Origin: DATAGZ01 sp036263455
GTDB lineage: Bacteria; Pseudomonadota; Alphaproteobacteria; Dongiales; Dongiaceae
Direction of reading: 5' to 3'
Assembly: GCA_036263455.1 (NCBI GenBank)
Contig: DATAGZ010000022.1
Span: 202,532-266,531 of the forward strand
Length of the DNA: 64,000 nucleotides
Part shown: in pieces, positions 29,004 through 35,939 of the stretch
How positions within the stretch are numbered: position 1 is the stretch's first letter
How the letters are laid out: the number at the start of each line of letters is the position of its first letter
Notes under the pieces: generated by a model
What the model saw: the letters and a program-made list of their open reading frames with translations, nothing else
The model's database searches: none
What the model was told of the DNA's origin: nothing
Position numbers and translations under genes: made by a program

Positions 29004-29522
29004 CTATTGAATCAAAATCTGATTGAAAAGGACGTCGTGGACCGCCACGGGCTTCACGATGAGGTTGACCCGCAACAGGAGTTCCTCTCGCAGCCGCTGC
29101 ATTCCGGCCGACCCCTGCAGATCTTCGGCGTGAAGGCCACGCAGATAGACCTGATATTGGTCGATGATCAGGGGAAGCTGCGTTTCCAATTTATGCTGGT
29201 CATCGGCACTGTCCACGGCAAGCTGCAACTTCAGCTTAAGAAAGGGTGCCTTCTTACCCGAATTCGCCAAGTTGATCAGCATCTCGGGCATTTCGTAATA
29301 GATGAAGGCGGCAGGCGGTTCTTCCTTGGCCGGCTCCGTGGCCTTCGTGAAGGGCGGCAGCCCGAGGGCAAACATGCTCCCCGCGCCACCCAAAACGAGC
29401 ACAAGCGGAACGATGACGAACAGGACAATTCTTTTCCCGGTCCATTTCCTTTTTTTTGGTGGAGCGGCGGTGCTCTCGGCAGCGGGCGGCGCTTCCTCCT
29501 TCATCTGCTCTTTGTCGGCCAT
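29004..29522 (-). CDS. fliL: Flagellar basal-body protein FliL
   Basis: FliL, 172 aa, a single-pass inner-membrane protein near the stator. A short charged N-terminus (KRKWTGKRIV) precedes a membrane segment (about residues 30-52), followed by a Pro/Glu-rich linker and the periplasmic domain with YYEMPEMLINLANSGKKAPF and RLREELLLRVNLIV. It heads the fliL-fliM-motE-cheY-cheZ operon and is divergent from flgF. Confidence 0.92.
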   Translation of the reverse strand: MADKEQMKEEAPPAAESTAAPPKKRKWTGKRIVLFVIVPLVLVLGGAGSMFALGLPPFTKATEPAKEEPPAAFIYYEMPEMLINLANSGKKAPFLKLKLQLAVDSADDQHKLETQLPLIIDQYQVYLRGLHAEDLQGSAGMQRLREELLLRVNLIVKPVAVHDVLFNQILIQ

Positions 29523-29545
29523 GGCGGTACGCTAGGCCAATATCG

Positions 29546-29560
29546 TTAATGCCGGCTTTA
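29546..29560. promoter_or_regulatory. CtrA-like box between fliL and flgF
   Basis: TTAA-N7-TTTA in the fliL/flgF divergent region is one mismatch from TTAA-N7-TTAA. It lies 24-38 bases upstream of the fliL ATG and 8 bases before the flgF sigma-54-like element. Confidence 0.4.
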
Positions 29561-29567
29561 TGCGGAC

Positions 29568-29583
29568 TGGCACGCGGCCTGCA
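29568..29583 (+). promoter_or_regulatory. Sigma-54-like -24/-12 element before flgF
   Basis: TGGCACG-N4-CTGCA matches the -24/-12 consensus TGGCACG-N4-TTGCW at 11 of 12 fixed positions, with GG and GC exactly 10 bases apart. The predicted start point (about 29594) is one base before the preferred flgF ATG, so the transcript would be almost leaderless. Confidence 0.55.
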
Positions 29584-29594
29584 TGGAAGGCCAC

Positions 29595-30347
29595 ATGGAA
29601 AATACCGTCTACATCGCCTTGTCGCGACAGATCGTGGTCGAACGTCAGCTCGACGTGATCGCCAACAACCTCGCCAACGCCACGACGACCGGATACAAGG
29701 CGCAAAACAATCTTTTCACTGAATTCCTCAACCGCGCCCAGCCGCGCCAGCCCCTTTCCTATGTACAGGACGCCGGCACCTTCCGCGACTATGCGCCCGG
29801 CCCTATCGAGAATACCGGCAACGACCTCGACGTCGCTATCGCTGGCGAGGGCTTTTTTGCCGTCCAGACGCCAAATGGCGTCCGCTATACGCGCGAAGGG
29901 AAATTCAGCCTCAACGCCCAGGGCCAGCTCGTCAGCGCGGCAGGCTATCCTGTCCTGGGCGGCGGTACGCCGATCAGCATCGATCCCGCTGAAGGCCAGA
30001 TAAAAATCGCTGCCGATGGCACGGTCTCGACGGATAGCGCGCGCAACGGTCAGTTCCTGGCGGTAGTGGGGAAGATCGATGTCGTGCGATTTTCCGATCC
30101 CCAGAAATTGGAGAGCGCCGGCAACAATCTCTTGCTGGCACCGCCGAGCGCGAGCGCACAGCCTGTCCTCAAGCCGGGTCTCGCTCAGCGCGGGCTCGAA
30201 CAATCAAATGTGAAACCCGTACTGGAACTGACGGCCCTGATCGATGCGTCCCGCTCCTATGAATCGGTGGGGCGTTTCATCCAGAATGAATATGACCGCC
30301 AGCAGAAAGCTATCCAGACGCTGGCCGGCACACCAACGAACAATTGA
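29595..30347 (+). CDS. flgF: Flagellar rod protein FlgF
   Basis: FlgF, 250 aa, a proximal rod subunit. MENTVYIALSRQIVVERQLD and VIANNLANATTTGYKAQ are the expected N-terminus, and the C-terminus has the coiled-coil SYESVGRFIQNEYDRQQKAI. The ATG at 29595 gives the conserved start and has GGAAGG 5 bases upstream; an in-frame ATG at 29583 would add four residues. It is the first gene of flgF-flgG-flgA-flgH. Confidence 0.95.
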   Translation: MENTVYIALSRQIVVERQLDVIANNLANATTTGYKAQNNLFTEFLNRAQPRQPLSYVQDAGTFRDYAPGPIENTGNDLDVAIAGEGFFAVQTPNGVRYTREGKFSLNAQGQLVSAAGYPVLGGGTPISIDPAEGQIKIAADGTVSTDSARNGQFLAVVGKIDVVRFSDPQKLESAGNNLLLAPPSASAQPVLKPGLAQRGLEQSNVKPVLELTALIDASRSYESVGRFIQNEYDRQQKAIQTLAGTPTNN

Positions 30348-30354
30348 GGAAAAG

Positions 30355-31140
30355 ATGCGCGCCTTGACCACCGCCGCCACCGGAATGCTGGCCCAGCAAC
30401 TGAACGTCGAAACCATCGCAAACAACATCGCCAACGCGACCGCCACCGGATTCAAGCGCGAAAGAGCCGAATTTGCCGACCTGCTCTATCAAAGCCAGCA
30501 GCGGGTCGGCACCCAGAGCTCCGACACCGGAACGGTTTTTCCCGCCGGCATCCAAGTCGGGCTCGGCGTCAAACCGGTCGCGGTTTTTCGTATCCACGAT
30601 CAGGGCAATCTCCAGCAGACTAATAATCCGCTCGATGTGGCAATCAAGGGACGCGGATATTTTCAGATAAATCTGCCCGATGGCACCACTGTCTATACTC
30701 GCGACGGCTCCTTCAAGCTCAGCTCGACCGGCGAGATCGTCAATGCCGCCGGCTATAGTGTGGCGCCTGGATTGACCATCCCGCAAAACGCGAGCGCCAT
30801 ATCGATAGATTCCACCGGTCAGGTCCAGGCTTCCGTGCCCGGCCAGACTGCGCCTCAGGTGGTCGGTCAATTGCAGCTTGCAGCCTTCGTCAACGATGCC
30901 GGGCTGGAAAATCTCGGCGACAATCTTCTCGGCCAGACCGAAGCATCCGGGCAAGCGGTGACGGGCAACGCAGGATCAACCGGTTTCGGCACCCTGCAGC
31001 AGAATTTTCTGGAAACCTCCAATGTCAATATCGTCCAGGAGATTACCTCGCTGATCACCGCCCAACGTGCCTATGAAATCAATTCCAAGATCATCCAGGC
31101 CGCGGACGACATGCTCTCCAACCTCAACCAGATCCGGTAA
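30355..31140 (+). CDS. flgG: Flagellar distal rod protein FlgG
   Basis: FlgG, 261 aa, the distal rod subunit. MRALTTAATGMLAQQLNVET, IANNIANATATGFKRERAEF and FLETSNVNIVQEITSLITAQ with AYEINSKIIQAADDML are the family's N- and C-terminal signatures. A GAGGA ribosome-binding site lies just before the ATG at 30355, 7 bases after the flgF stop. Confidence 0.97.
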   Translation: MRALTTAATGMLAQQLNVETIANNIANATATGFKRERAEFADLLYQSQQRVGTQSSDTGTVFPAGIQVGLGVKPVAVFRIHDQGNLQQTNNPLDVAIKGRGYFQINLPDGTTVYTRDGSFKLSSTGEIVNAAGYSVAPGLTIPQNASAISIDSTGQVQASVPGQTAPQVVGQLQLAAFVNDAGLENLGDNLLGQTEASGQAVTGNAGSTGFGTLQQNFLETSNVNIVQEITSLITAQRAYEINSKIIQAADDMLSNLNQIR

Positions 31141-31142
31141 CC

Positions 31143-32075
31143 ATGCGCTCCTTCTTTCCCTTCCTGCTGCTTCTCCTCTGCATATCGCCAGGATGGGCGG
31201 ATACAATCACCTTGCGGGAAGGTATTCGTGTGAACGGACCAGACATCCATCTCGGCGATCTGTTTTCGGGACCCCTCGGCGAGCTTTCCGAGCTTGCCGT
31301 GGCGCGATCGCCGGCGCCAGGACAGAGCACGGCTCTTTCCGGTCGCACCATCGCCACCATCGCACGAACCTACGGCCTCGACTGGCGCCCGGATTTCCGT
31401 CCTCAGCAGGTGACGGTGGCGCGCAATGGACGCGAGCTGACCCCGGACAAGTTTACCGCGGCGCTCATCGCCGCGATCCACGCCCAACCCGGCGCGCCGC
31501 AAAACTTCCTCCTCGACTGGAAAAACGCGAATTTCGACGTCTGGCTGCCGGTCGATCAAGTCGCAGACATTCTGGTGTCGCACCTTGTCATCGGCGCGCA
31601 GGGTAGCCGCGTCAGCGCGGACATTCTTGTCCCTGCCGTGGCACCATACGAGGTTCGCGCGCATGTCGAAGCGGGACTGACCCCGCTGCAGAATGTGCCG
31701 GTTCTCAAGCGCGGCGTAGCGCGCGGCGAGAAAATCACCGCGGATATACTCGACGGCACGGACTGGCCAAGCGCCCGCCTCCCGGCCAACGTCGTCACCG
31801 ATCCGGCATTGGCTCTGGATCAGGTTGCCACCCACGATCTCCGTGAAGGACATTTCCTCATGCCATCGGACGTCACGCCCGAAACGCTCGTCCATCGCGG
31901 CGACTTCGTCATGGTCCATTATAGCAAAGGGGGGCTGGAACTCACGCTGCGCGGCAAGGCGCTCGAGGATGGCATGGCGCGCCACGTCATTCACCTCGTC
32001 AATATCGCGAGCAACCGGCCGATGGCCGGGACTGTCGTTGCTGCCGGTCTCGTGGAGATTACCAATGCCCAGTAA
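31143..32075 (+). CDS. flgA: Flagellar P-ring chaperone FlgA
   Basis: FlgA, 310 aa, a periplasmic chaperone for P-ring assembly. A signal peptide (to about residue 19, PGWA) is followed by an N-terminal region and the C-terminal SAF domain (VPVLKRGVARGEKITADILD, VATHDLREGHFLMPSDV). The start is two bases after the flgG stop. The end overlaps the flgH start. Confidence 0.9.
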   Translation: MRSFFPFLLLLLCISPGWADTITLREGIRVNGPDIHLGDLFSGPLGELSELAVARSPAPGQSTALSGRTIATIARTYGLDWRPDFRPQQVTVARNGRELTPDKFTAALIAAIHAQPGAPQNFLLDWKNANFDVWLPVDQVADILVSHLVIGAQGSRVSADILVPAVAPYEVRAHVEAGLTPLQNVPVLKRGVARGEKITADILDGTDWPSARLPANVVTDPALALDQVATHDLREGHFLMPSDVTPETLVHRGDFVMVHYSKGGLELTLRGKALEDGMARHVIHLVNIASNRPMAGTVVAAGLVEITNAQ

Positions 32076-32802
32076 AGTGATGATTCTGTTTCTCTGCGTC
32101 GCCTGCGGAGGATGCGGCGTGTTCGAGCGTCTGTCGCGTATTGGCCAGCCGCCCAGTCTCTCCTCCATCGAGAACCCCACCGCTCAGCCCGGCTATGTCC
32201 CGGTCAGTCTTCCCATGCCCGCGCCAATCAAGGATATCCGTCAGCCTGCCTCGCTGTGGCGGCAAGGCAGTCGCGCCTTTTTCCGCGACCAGCGTGCCGG
32301 TCGGGTCGGCGATGTATTGACCGTCACCATCAACATCGATGATCAAGCCCAGCTGCAGAATGCCACCAATCGCGGCCGCAATGCCTCGGAAGATGCGTCG
32401 GTAAGTTCACTATTCGGCATCCAGGCCCAGCTCGCGCAGATTCTCTCCAAGGCAGGCGATCCCACCAGCCTCGCCAAAGCCAACAGCGATTCGCTCACCA
32501 AGAATTCAGGCGCGATCGGGCGCAAGGAACAAATTACGCTGCGCGTGGCAGCGCTGATTACCCAGGTCCTGCCCAATGGAAATTTTGTGCTTCAGGGGAG
32601 GCAGGAAGTCAGAGTCAATTCCGAACTGCGCGAGTTACAGGTGATGGGCGTGATCCGTCCCGAGGACATTTCCTCGCTCAACGACGTTCCCTATGACAAG
32701 ATCGCCGAAGCCCGCATCGCCTATGGCGGTCGGGGAACGATCTCGGATGTCCAGCAGCCGCGCTACGGCCAGGAACTCTACGATATCCTGTTCCCGTTCT
32801 GA
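32065..32802 (+). CDS. flgH: Flagellar L-ring lipoprotein FlgH
   Basis: FlgH, about 245 aa, the outer-membrane L-ring protein. The N-terminal hydrophobic segment ends in a cysteine-rich lipobox-like stretch (FLCVACGGCG), so lipidation is likely but the exact cysteine is uncertain. SLWRQGSRAFFRDQRAGRVG, DVLTVTINIDDQAQLQNAT and VTQVLPNGNFVLQG-like VLPNGNFVLQGRQEVRVNSE are typical. The ATG at 32065 overlaps flgA by 11 bases; the ATG at 32080 is an alternative. Confidence 0.92.
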   Translation: MPSKVMILFLCVACGGCGVFERLSRIGQPPSLSSIENPTAQPGYVPVSLPMPAPIKDIRQPASLWRQGSRAFFRDQRAGRVGDVLTVTINIDDQAQLQNATNRGRNASEDASVSSLFGIQAQLAQILSKAGDPTSLAKANSDSLTKNSGAIGRKEQITLRVAALITQVLPNGNFVLQGRQEVRVNSELRELQVMGVIRPEDISSLNDVPYDKIAEARIAYGGRGTISDVQQPRYGQELYDILFPF

Positions 32803-32808
32803 GCCGCC

Positions 32809-33252
32809 TCAATCCTCGCGGTGGGTTCGCTCCATCCGCTCATGGCGTTCCTGCGCTTCGATGCACAGGGTCGCGGTCGGTCGCGCCATCAGTCGCTTTA
32901 GCCCGATAGGCTCCCCGGTCTCCTCGCAGAAGCCATACGTCCCATCCTCGATGCGCATTAATGCCTCGTCGATCTTGGTGATCAGCTTCCGTTCCCGGTC
33001 GCGGGTCCTCAATTCGAGCGCATAGTCGGTTTCGAGCGTCGCCCGGTCTGAGATATCCGGCTCGGCGAGGCTCTCTTCCTGAAGATGGTGAAGCGTGCCG
33101 GAGGATTCCCTGAGCAACTCGAGCTTCCATCCCAGCAATTTCTGCCGAAAAAATTCAAGCTGGCGGGGGTTCATATAAGGTTCTTTATCGCCCGGAACAT
33201 AGTCGGGCGACAGTAGCGGTCTTTGCGCTTCCAGTGATTCGTTCTTCTTCAT
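32809..33252 (-). CDS. dksA: RNA polymerase-binding protein DksA (two-Cys variant)
   Basis: DksA, 147 aa, acts with ppGpp on RNA polymerase at stable-RNA and other promoters. The coiled-coil tip DISDRATLE keeps both acidic residues (Asp66, Asp69), followed by ELRTRDRERKLITKIDEAL. The zinc-finger region has only two of four usual cysteines: Cys109-x2-Thr112 and Cys130-x2-Ala133. The ATG at 33252 gives MKKNESLEAQ. It is embedded among flagellar genes, convergent with flgH. Confidence 0.92.
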   Translation of the reverse strand: MKKNESLEAQRPLLSPDYVPGDKEPYMNPRQLEFFRQKLLGWKLELLRESSGTLHHLQEESLAEPDISDRATLETDYALELRTRDRERKLITKIDEALMRIEDGTYGFCEETGEPIGLKRLMARPTATLCIEAQERHERMERTHRED

Positions 33253-33309
33253 GACGCCTCTTTGGGCGCCGGAGTATAAAAGGTTAACTTTTCCCTGCAA
33301 GCAGAATCG

Positions 33310-33711
33310 TTACCGGCCCCTCTTGGCCAGTTCCACGGCCGCGCGGGTGCGGATTTGTTCAATAACGAAGCGTATGGGGGCGGGCAACCCTTCCACCGCG
33401 GGCATGGACTTGGCCAGCGCGGCAAGGCGTCCCAGGGCTATCTCCGAGACATCTCCGGCAAGGATTTCCCGGCGAATCTGTTCGAGTTCATCCAGAATCG
33501 CCCTGCCGTGCGCGGCCGCCCGGCGCTGGCGCTTGCGCGCATGGGGGTCGATCGCCTCAGCCGCGAGCACCGTGGGAGACGCCACGGCGGGTGCAACCCG
33601 AAGAGGAGCCGCCATATGATCTTCCAGAGCCGCCCGGAATTGCCCGACCTGTCCGGGGCTTGCATGCCTTACCGTGCTCGCGACGGAAGGCAAGGAAGGA
33701 GAAATTTTCAT
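33310..33711 (-). CDS. fliX: Class II flagellar assembly regulator FliX
   Basis: FliX, 133 aa, an alphaproteobacterial regulator that links early flagellar assembly to FlbD/sigma-54 transcription of late genes in Caulobacter. MKISPS at the N-terminus, the central helix GRAILDELEQIRREILAGDV and the C-terminal IEQIRTRAAVELAKRGR match the family. It lies between dksA and the divergent flgI, an order shared with other alphaproteobacteria. Its presence supports sigma-54 control of the late genes here. Confidence 0.88.
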   Translation of the reverse strand: MKISPSLPSVASTVRHASPGQVGQFRAALEDHMAAPLRVAPAVASPTVLAAEAIDPHARKRQRRAAAHGRAILDELEQIRREILAGDVSEIALGRLAALAKSMPAVEGLPAPIRFVIEQIRTRAAVELAKRGR

Positions 33712-33734
33712 CCTTCTTTCATGAGCCGTTCTGC

Positions 33735-33749
33735 CTAAGAAACGCTTAA
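33735..33749. promoter_or_regulatory. CtrA-like box between fliX and flgI
   Basis: CTAA-N7-TTAA(C) in the fliX/flgI divergent region, one mismatch from TTAA-N7-TTAA. It is 24-38 bases upstream of the fliX ATG and just before the flgI sigma-54-like element, the same arrangement as in the fliL/flgF region. Confidence 0.4.
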
Positions 33750-33755
33750 CGCCAT

Positions 33756-33771
33756 GGGCATGAAAATCGCA
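33756..33771 (+). promoter_or_regulatory. Sigma-54-like element before flgI
   Basis: GGGCATG-N4-TCGCA has the required GG-N10-GC and matches 9 of 12 fixed consensus positions. The predicted start point (about 33782) is one base before the flgI ATG, repeating the flgF geometry. Confidence 0.35.
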
Positions 33772-33782
33772 GGAAGCCTGTC

Positions 33783-34880
33783 ATGGCCAAGGCGACAATC
33801 GTTTTCGTGCTTCTCTGTCTGACACTGCCGGCGCAGGCAAGCTCCCGCATCAAGGACATCGCCGATTTCGCAGGCGTCCGGGATAATCAACTTGTCGGTT
33901 ATGGGCTGGTTGTCGGCCTGAACGGCACCGGCGACAACCTGCGTCAGGGTGCCGTCTTCACGCGCGAAAGCCTAATCGGCATGCTGGAACGGCTGGGCGT
34001 CAACGCGCGCGCGCAAAACCTGTCGAGCCGCAATGTCGCTGCGGTCATGGTGACGGCGACACTGCCGCCATTCGCGCGCGAAGGGTCCAAGATCGACGTG
34101 CAAATCGCAGCGCTGGGCGACGCCTCGTCCCTCCAAGGCGGCACGCTGCTGGTGACACCGATGCTGGGCGCCGATGGCGAAGTCTATGCGGTCGGACAGG
34201 GTCAGGTGACGATCGGCGGCTTTCGCGCCCAGGGCCAGGCGGAGACGGTGACACGTGGGGTGCCGACCGCCGGACGGATCGCTAACGGGGCGATTGTCGA
34301 GCGGGAAGTGTCCTTTCAGTTCGCTCAGATGAATCCCCTCATCCTCATGCTCAAGAATCCAGATTTTACGACGGCGCAGAGAGTGGCCCAGACCATCGCC
34401 GCGCACATCATGGGCAGTGACGCGCGCGCCTTGGATTCCGCCACCGTGTCGATTGCGGTGCAGCCGGGCGCAAGCAATGCCGAACTGCTCGCGCGGATCG
34501 AACAGCTTGACGTCGATCCCGATCAACCTGCCCGCGTGGTCATAGATGAGACAACTGGCATCATCGTCATCGGCGCCGATGTGCGGATCGACAAGGTTGC
34601 CATCGCCCAGGGAAATCTGACCATACGGATCACCGAGACGCCGCGCGTGTCCCAGCCTAATCCCCTTTCCCGCACCGGAACCACCGTGGCGGTTCCCTCC
34701 ACCAATATCGCGGTCAGCGACAACACCGATAACAAGCTCGCCGTGCTCGCGGGCGGCGTCTCTCTCGAAGAACTCGTGTCGGGGTTGAACGCGCTGGGGG
34801 TCGGGCCGCGCGACATGATTTCGATCCTTCAGGCAATAAAGTCGGCAGGCGCCTTGCGTGCCGAGCTGGTCGTGCAATGA
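33783..34880 (+). CDS. flgI: Flagellar P-ring protein FlgI
   Basis: FlgI, 365 aa, the periplasmic P-ring subunit. A signal peptide ends PAQAS (residue about 20), followed by SRIKDIADFAGVRDNQLVGY and GLVVGLNGTGDN, the diagnostic start, then VRIDKVAIAQGNLTIRITE and the conserved C-terminus NALGVGPRDMISILQAIKSA. AGGAAG lies six bases before the ATG. Its stop is coupled by an ATGA overlap to the rod-binding protein gene. Confidence 0.97.
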   Translation: MAKATIVFVLLCLTLPAQASSRIKDIADFAGVRDNQLVGYGLVVGLNGTGDNLRQGAVFTRESLIGMLERLGVNARAQNLSSRNVAAVMVTATLPPFAREGSKIDVQIAALGDASSLQGGTLLVTPMLGADGEVYAVGQGQVTIGGFRAQGQAETVTRGVPTAGRIANGAIVEREVSFQFAQMNPLILMLKNPDFTTAQRVAQTIAAHIMGSDARALDSATVSIAVQPGASNAELLARIEQLDVDPDQPARVVIDETTGIIVIGADVRIDKVAIAQGNLTIRITETPRVSQPNPLSRTGTTVAVPSTNIAVSDNTDNKLAVLAGGVSLEELVSGLNALGVGPRDMISILQAIKSAGALRAELVVQ

Positions 34881-35155
34881 TCGGGCCAATTGCCGCGCTC
34901 GGTCCGCAAACCGCGAGTACGCCGCTCCGTATGGCGGCGCTTGATTTCGAGGCACAGTTTGCCAGTCTGGTCATCGATGAGCTGTTTGCGGGGATCAAGC
35001 CCGATGCGCTGCTCGGCGGCGGCGAGGGCGAAAACATCTTCCGTTCGCTACTCATCCAGGAATATGGCAAAGCCCTGGCGCGGCAGGACAGCCTGGGCAT
35101 AGAAGCCGCCGTTCAACGCGAACTCATCGCCGCACAAGAGGAACATCGCTCATGA
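34877..35155 (+). CDS. FlgJ-like rod-binding protein (CheL type)
   Basis: 92-aa protein corresponding only to the rod-binding domain of FlgJ, without the muramidase domain, as in Caulobacter CheL. ALDFEAQFASLVIDELFAGI and LIQEYGKALARQDSLGI carry the pattern. It likely caps or scaffolds rod assembly. Short ATGA overlaps join it to flgI upstream and to the FlgN/FlbY-like gene downstream. Confidence 0.88.
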   Translation: MIGPIAALGPQTASTPLRMAALDFEAQFASLVIDELFAGIKPDALLGGGEGENIFRSLLIQEYGKALARQDSLGIEAAVQRELIAAQEEHRS

Positions 35156-35559
35156 CCACACTCGTCAATTTGCTCAGCGCCACGTCGCGTCTCATTTCCT
35201 GCATGGAGGAAGAGATTGCGCTGCTCCATGACGTCGATTTCGAGGGAGTGCGCCGCATTCAGAAACAAAAAGCCGCACTCGCCGATATGTGCCGCGCCTT
35301 CACTTCGGCACTCGCCCAGACGCGGGCGGGATCACCGCTGGACGCTGCCCTGGCCGAGAAGTTCAGCGAGGCGACCGAACGGTGCCAAGCGGCGGTGCAG
35401 CAGAATCTCCATGCCTTGAAGGCGATGCGCGACATTAGCGAAAAAATCCTCGCTACAATCGTCGGGACGATAGAACATAATCGTGCCCCGCTCGCAGCCT
35501 ACGACGCACAGGGCGGAATCCACCGTCATAAATTAGGTAGCGGCACGACCCGCGCATAG
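35152..35559 (+). CDS. FlgN/FlbY-like flagellar chaperone
   Basis: 135-aa mostly helical protein. SRLISCMEEEIALLHDVDFE followed by RRIQKQKAALADMCRAF resembles the FlgN-type helix that begins by counting out of a pair of long amphipathic helices. Its position directly after flgI and the rod-binding protein is that of flbY in Caulobacter. FlgN proteins are export chaperones for hook-filament junction proteins, but those genes are not in the window, so the role is inferred. Confidence 0.7.
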   Translation: MTTLVNLLSATSRLISCMEEEIALLHDVDFEGVRRIQKQKAALADMCRAFTSALAQTRAGSPLDAALAEKFSEATERCQAAVQQNLHALKAMRDISEKILATIVGTIEHNRAPLAAYDAQGGIHRHKLGSGTTRA

Positions 35560-35568
35560 TCGAACCCA

Positions 35569-35838
35569 TCAGGCCGTGACCGCGGTAACGGTACTCCTGC
35601 CGGCATCGGCATGCCGTGTATAGAGCCGCAAGACGTGTTCCGGAGGCGATTGGGTGATCGTATCGCCCGTCGCCGGATTACGGCTGAGCACCACGATTCT
35701 ACGAAACTCGGGACGATATACGAATTCCAGACTGTTATAGCGCGGGAGCGATTGATTCACGGACGGCGCATCGGCTCTCCTTGCCGGAACCAAGGCAGGA
35801 AAAGCGACCGTGGGAAATGTGCCAGGGTTGACTTCCAT
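35569..35838 (-). CDS. FlaG-like protein
   Basis: Small protein, about 89 aa from the ATG at 35838. The middle, RRIVVLSRNPATGDTITQSP followed by PEHVLRLY, matches the FlaG pattern (hydrophobic strand, NPxTGE/D, isoleucine, PPE, leucine). FlaG proteins influence filament length in other bacteria. It is transcribed away from the flagellin gene across a 101-base region. A longer reading upstream is possible but would overlap the flagellin 5' end. Confidence 0.6.
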   Translation of the reverse strand: MEVNPGTFPTVAFPALVPARRADAPSVNQSLPRYNSLEFVYRPEFRRIVVLSRNPATGDTITQSPPEHVLRLYTRHADAGRSTVTAVTA

Positions 35839-35889
35839 CACATCACCTGCGTCGATCCTAACAAGAATTGTCTCGAGCTCAAAGCGGCT

Positions 35890-35905
35890 TGGCACGACAT
35901 TTGCA
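35890..35905 (+). promoter_or_regulatory. Sigma-54 promoter of the flagellin gene
   Basis: TGGCACG-ACAT-TTGCA is an exact match to the -24/-12 consensus, with GG (35891-35892) and GC (35903-35904) 10 bases apart. The predicted start point, about 35916, leaves a 24-base leader with a GAGGA ribosome-binding site 5 bases before the ATG. Confidence 0.85.
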
Positions 35906-35939
35906 TCAAATGTGAAAGGAATTTCAGACGAGGATACAC

